Positions 62,644 through 64,000 of a DNA stretch of 64,000 bases are shown in pieces. The first letter of the stretch is position 1. Each line of letters opens with the position of its first letter. Source of the DNA: Cognatundibacterium crateris (GTDB taxonomy: Bacteria; Pseudomonadota; Gammaproteobacteria; Burkholderiales; Burkholderiaceae_D); contig NZ_JAABOS010000004.1 in the NCBI RefSeq assembly GCF_010078235.1, positions 119,816-183,815 on the forward strand, written 5' to 3'. Both the position numbers and the translations under genes were made by a program. The notes beneath the pieces are model-generated. The model saw only the letters and a list, made by a program, of their open reading frames with translations. It searched no databases and was not told the DNA's origin.

Positions 62644-63501
62644 ATGTCATCTTCACCGCGACGCAAACCAAAAGGCAGTTTTAAACTTTTTCCTAAAGGT
62701 GCGCGCAAATCACAACAGAGAAACGATGGACTTCCACCGCCAGCCGTGCGTGAGCGTTCGCGTGGTATTTATCTGCTGCCCAATGCATTTACCACCGCAG
62801 CTTTGTTTTGCGGATTTTATGCCATCGTGATGGCGATGGATCAGCAATTCCATCAGGCTGCCGTCGCGATTTTTATCGCCATGGTATTGGATGGTCTGGA
62901 TGGCCGCGTGGCGCGGCTGACTAATACCCAGAGTGAGTTCGGTGCGCAATATGACAGCTTGTCAGACATGCTGTCTTTCGGGGCGGCGCCCGCATTGGTG
63001 GTGTATGAATGGGCCTTGCGTGGCATGGGTAAGCTCGGCTGGCTGGCAGCCTTTGTCTACTGTGCTGGCGCTGCGCTCAGACTGGCACGTTTCAATACCA
63101 ATATCGCAGTGGTTGATAAGCGTTATTTCCAGGGTTTGCCTAGTCCGGCTGCGGCGGCATTAGTAGCAGGTTTTGTATTGCTGATGAATGATCTGCAATT
63201 TGCGGGCGCTGATTTGCGTTGGTACGCGTGGGCGATTGCTTTGTTTGCCGGATTGACGATGGTGACGAATGTGCCGTTTTACAGTTTTAAAGAAGTGAAT
63301 CTGCGCAAAACGGTACCCTTTATGGCGCCGCTGCTGATATTGCTGGTGTACGTGATTGTCGTCAGTGATCCGCCTAAAGTGTTGTTCGGACTATTTGTGC
63401 TGTATGGCTTGTCCGGCTACATCGTATTGTTGTGGCGCTGGCGCCGCGGTCGTCCAGTCAGTCTGATTCAAACCAAAGCAGAACACACGGACGAAAAATA
63501 A
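62644..63501 (+). CDS. pssA: CDP-diacylglycerol-serine O-phosphatidyltransferase
   Basis: A 285-residue type II (membrane) phosphatidylserine synthase making PS from CDP-DAG and serine on the way to phosphatidylethanolamine. A basic cytosolic N-terminus (SPRRKPKGSFKLFPKGARK) precedes the catalytic CDP-alcohol phosphotransferase motif DGLDGRVARLTNTQSEFGAQYDSLSD (about 84-109, D..DG.AR...G...D...D) and six to eight hydrophobic helices. The ATG at 62644 gives the conserved region with a basic leader; one at 62557 would add a doubtful 29 residues. pssA between ilv and leuA is typical of Burkholderiales. Confidence 0.92.
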   Translation: MSSSPRRKPKGSFKLFPKGARKSQQRNDGLPPPAVRERSRGIYLLPNAFTTAALFCGFYAIVMAMDQQFHQAAVAIFIAMVLDGLDGRVARLTNTQSEFGAQYDSLSDMLSFGAAPALVVYEWALRGMGKLGWLAAFVYCAGAALRLARFNTNIAVVDKRYFQGLPSPAAAALVAGFVLLMNDLQFAGADLRWYAWAIALFAGLTMVTNVPFYSFKEVNLRKTVPFMAPLLILLVYVIVVSDPPKVLFGLFVLYGLSGYIVLLWRWRRGRPVSLIQTKAEHTDEK

Positions 63502-63523
63502 AATTCCGGGTTTTCTGATCGGG

Positions 63524-63556
63524 GTCACAGTGAGCAAAATTCACTGTGGCTTTTTT
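63524..63556 (+). terminator. pssA terminator
   Basis: CACAGTGA (63526-63533), a 7-base loop, TCACTGTG (63541-63548), then GC and T6. It separates pssA from the leuA leader. Confidence 0.88.
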
Positions 63557-63591
63557 CTTTTTTGTCTGGATTTAATTTGGTTTTTTGCTGC

Positions 63592-63629
63592 TATAAATTC
63601 TTGCACTTTTCCGCATTCGCGCTTATAGT
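63592..63629 (+). promoter_or_regulatory. Candidate leuA-leader promoters
   Basis: TATAAAT at 63592-63598 (with TGC two bases before) could be a -10 that would give a 30-nt 5' leader containing the AGG before 63637. Alternatively TTGCAC (63601-63606), 17 bp, TATAGT (63624-63629) is a better two-box match, but its start site would fall almost on the leader-peptide ATG. Confidence 0.4.
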
Positions 63630-63636
63630 CTGAGGC

Positions 63637-63726
63637 ATGAACTTTTCTTCTTCATCCTTCGCAGTTTTCACTTTAGCAGGCGCAACCCGTCTGCTATCGC
63701 TATTGGCATTTCTACTAGTGCGGTAA
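63637..63726 (+). CDS. leuL: leuA leader peptide (candidate attenuator)
   Basis: A 29-codon frame with ATG at 63637, preceded by TGAGG, and TAA at 63724-63726. It begins MNFSSSSF and ends RLLSLLAFLLVR, with six Leu in its last twelve residues and seven in all. Codons include four CTA, one TTA and one TTG, while CTG dominates elsewhere in the window. Leu-codon clusters just upstream of leuA are the signature of leucine attenuation. Downstream, TGCCCT(63761)...AGGGCA(63785-63790) with an inner TGCA/TGCA, and the overlapping CCTGC-AAGG-GCAGG (63779-63792), can form mutually exclusive hairpins. No GC-rich hairpin plus T-run is obvious, so the terminator is uncertain. The name leuL is given by analogy. 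Confidence 0.7.
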   Translation: MNFSSSSFAVFTLAGATRLLSLLAFLLVR

Positions 63727-63852
63727 CGCGCTAAATCCCCCCTACCCACAATTCGTGTATTGCCCTGCTCGTGCATATCCTGCAAGGGCAGGCCGGACAA
63801 TAGGCAAAATCTGCATTTTTCTTATTCAAATTATTCGCTACTGGAGAGTAAC

Positions 63853-64000
63853 ATGGCTGACAAACTGATCATATTCGATACAACCTTGCGCGATGGTGAG
63901 CAATCACCTGGTGCTTCGATGACTAAGGATGAAAAAATCCGCATCGCGAAACAACTGGAGCGCCTGAAGGTGGATGTGATCGAAGCTGGATTTGCTGCAG
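63853..64000 (+). CDS. leuA: 2-isopropylmalate synthase, 5' part (cut by window end)
   Basis: The first 49 residues are visible: [20 protein letters not shown] and then [38 protein letters not shown] is the conserved metal/substrate motif of the DRE-TIM family, and the N-terminus fits leuA of beta- and gammaproteobacteria. The enzyme condenses 2-ketoisovalerate with acetyl-CoA, the first committed step to leucine. TGGAGAG precedes the ATG. The gene continues beyond 64000. The leader peptide upstream suggests that it is controlled by leucyl-tRNA supply. Confidence 0.95.
   Translation, partial: MADKLIIFDTTLRDGEQSPGASMTKDEKIRIAKQLERLKVDVIEAGFAA

Overview
The window is chromosomal DNA of a betaproteobacterium of the order Burkholderiales, most likely an Oxalobacteraceae-type genome (Undibacterium/Herminiimonas relatives). 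This is inferred from gene order, not from a search: yebC-purD-hemF-nadD-rsfS-rlmH-maf-rng, ilvB-ilvH-ilvC-pssA-leuA, an ECF sigma/DUF3619/DUF3106/RDD block, DUF3460-scpA-panC and a DUF1631 gene are all arrangements I associate with that group. Coding density is high, and most operons end in clear hairpin-plus-T terminators.

Layout. 1-1740: a decayed accessory patch with a 5'-truncated double Hint (polymorphic-toxin processing) gene, an IS3-type transposase remnant and four copies of a palindromic repeat. 1756-9905: a miscellaneous stretch with an acyltransferase, fadD, a SnoaL-like protein, a degenerate MBL-fold protein divergent from a LysR regulator (with a perfect 13-bp inverted repeat between them), a class A beta-lactamase and a non-canonical Fic protein. 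10697-19337: the minus-strand housekeeping operon yebC to rng, interrupted by an alpha/beta hydrolase. 19795-24848: a DMT exporter, a quinone oxidoreductase, a small membrane protein, DUF1631 and a DUF4136 lipoprotein. 25284-32197: pepN, fbp, a second acyltransferase, a lipoprotein and MipA.

32404-38380 is the most interesting region. Four tightly coupled minus-strand genes encode a coiled-coil protein of unknown function, a ClpB-D2-like AAA+ ATPase with an inactive N-terminal half, a small NrdG-like radical SAM protein, and a membrane-anchored Ser/Thr kinase with two zinc ribbons. I do not recognise this as a named system. It lies immediately upstream of tolA, where tolQ and tolR would normally be.

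38820-43466: tolA-tolB-pal-cpoB (cell-envelope Tol-Pal machinery without tolQR), then six identical tRNA-Lys(TTT) genes, five of them in perfect 129-bp tandem units. 43580-57672: a methyltransferase, ppx, a TonB receptor behind a TPP riboswitch (so probably a thiamine-compound receptor), rarD, a BtuF-like binding protein, panC, scpA, a LOG/TetR pair and the ECF sigma operon. 58202-64000: the branched-chain amino-acid genes ilvBHC, a SIMPL protein, pssA, and the start of leuA. leuA is preceded by a Leu-codon-rich leader peptide that suggests attenuation.
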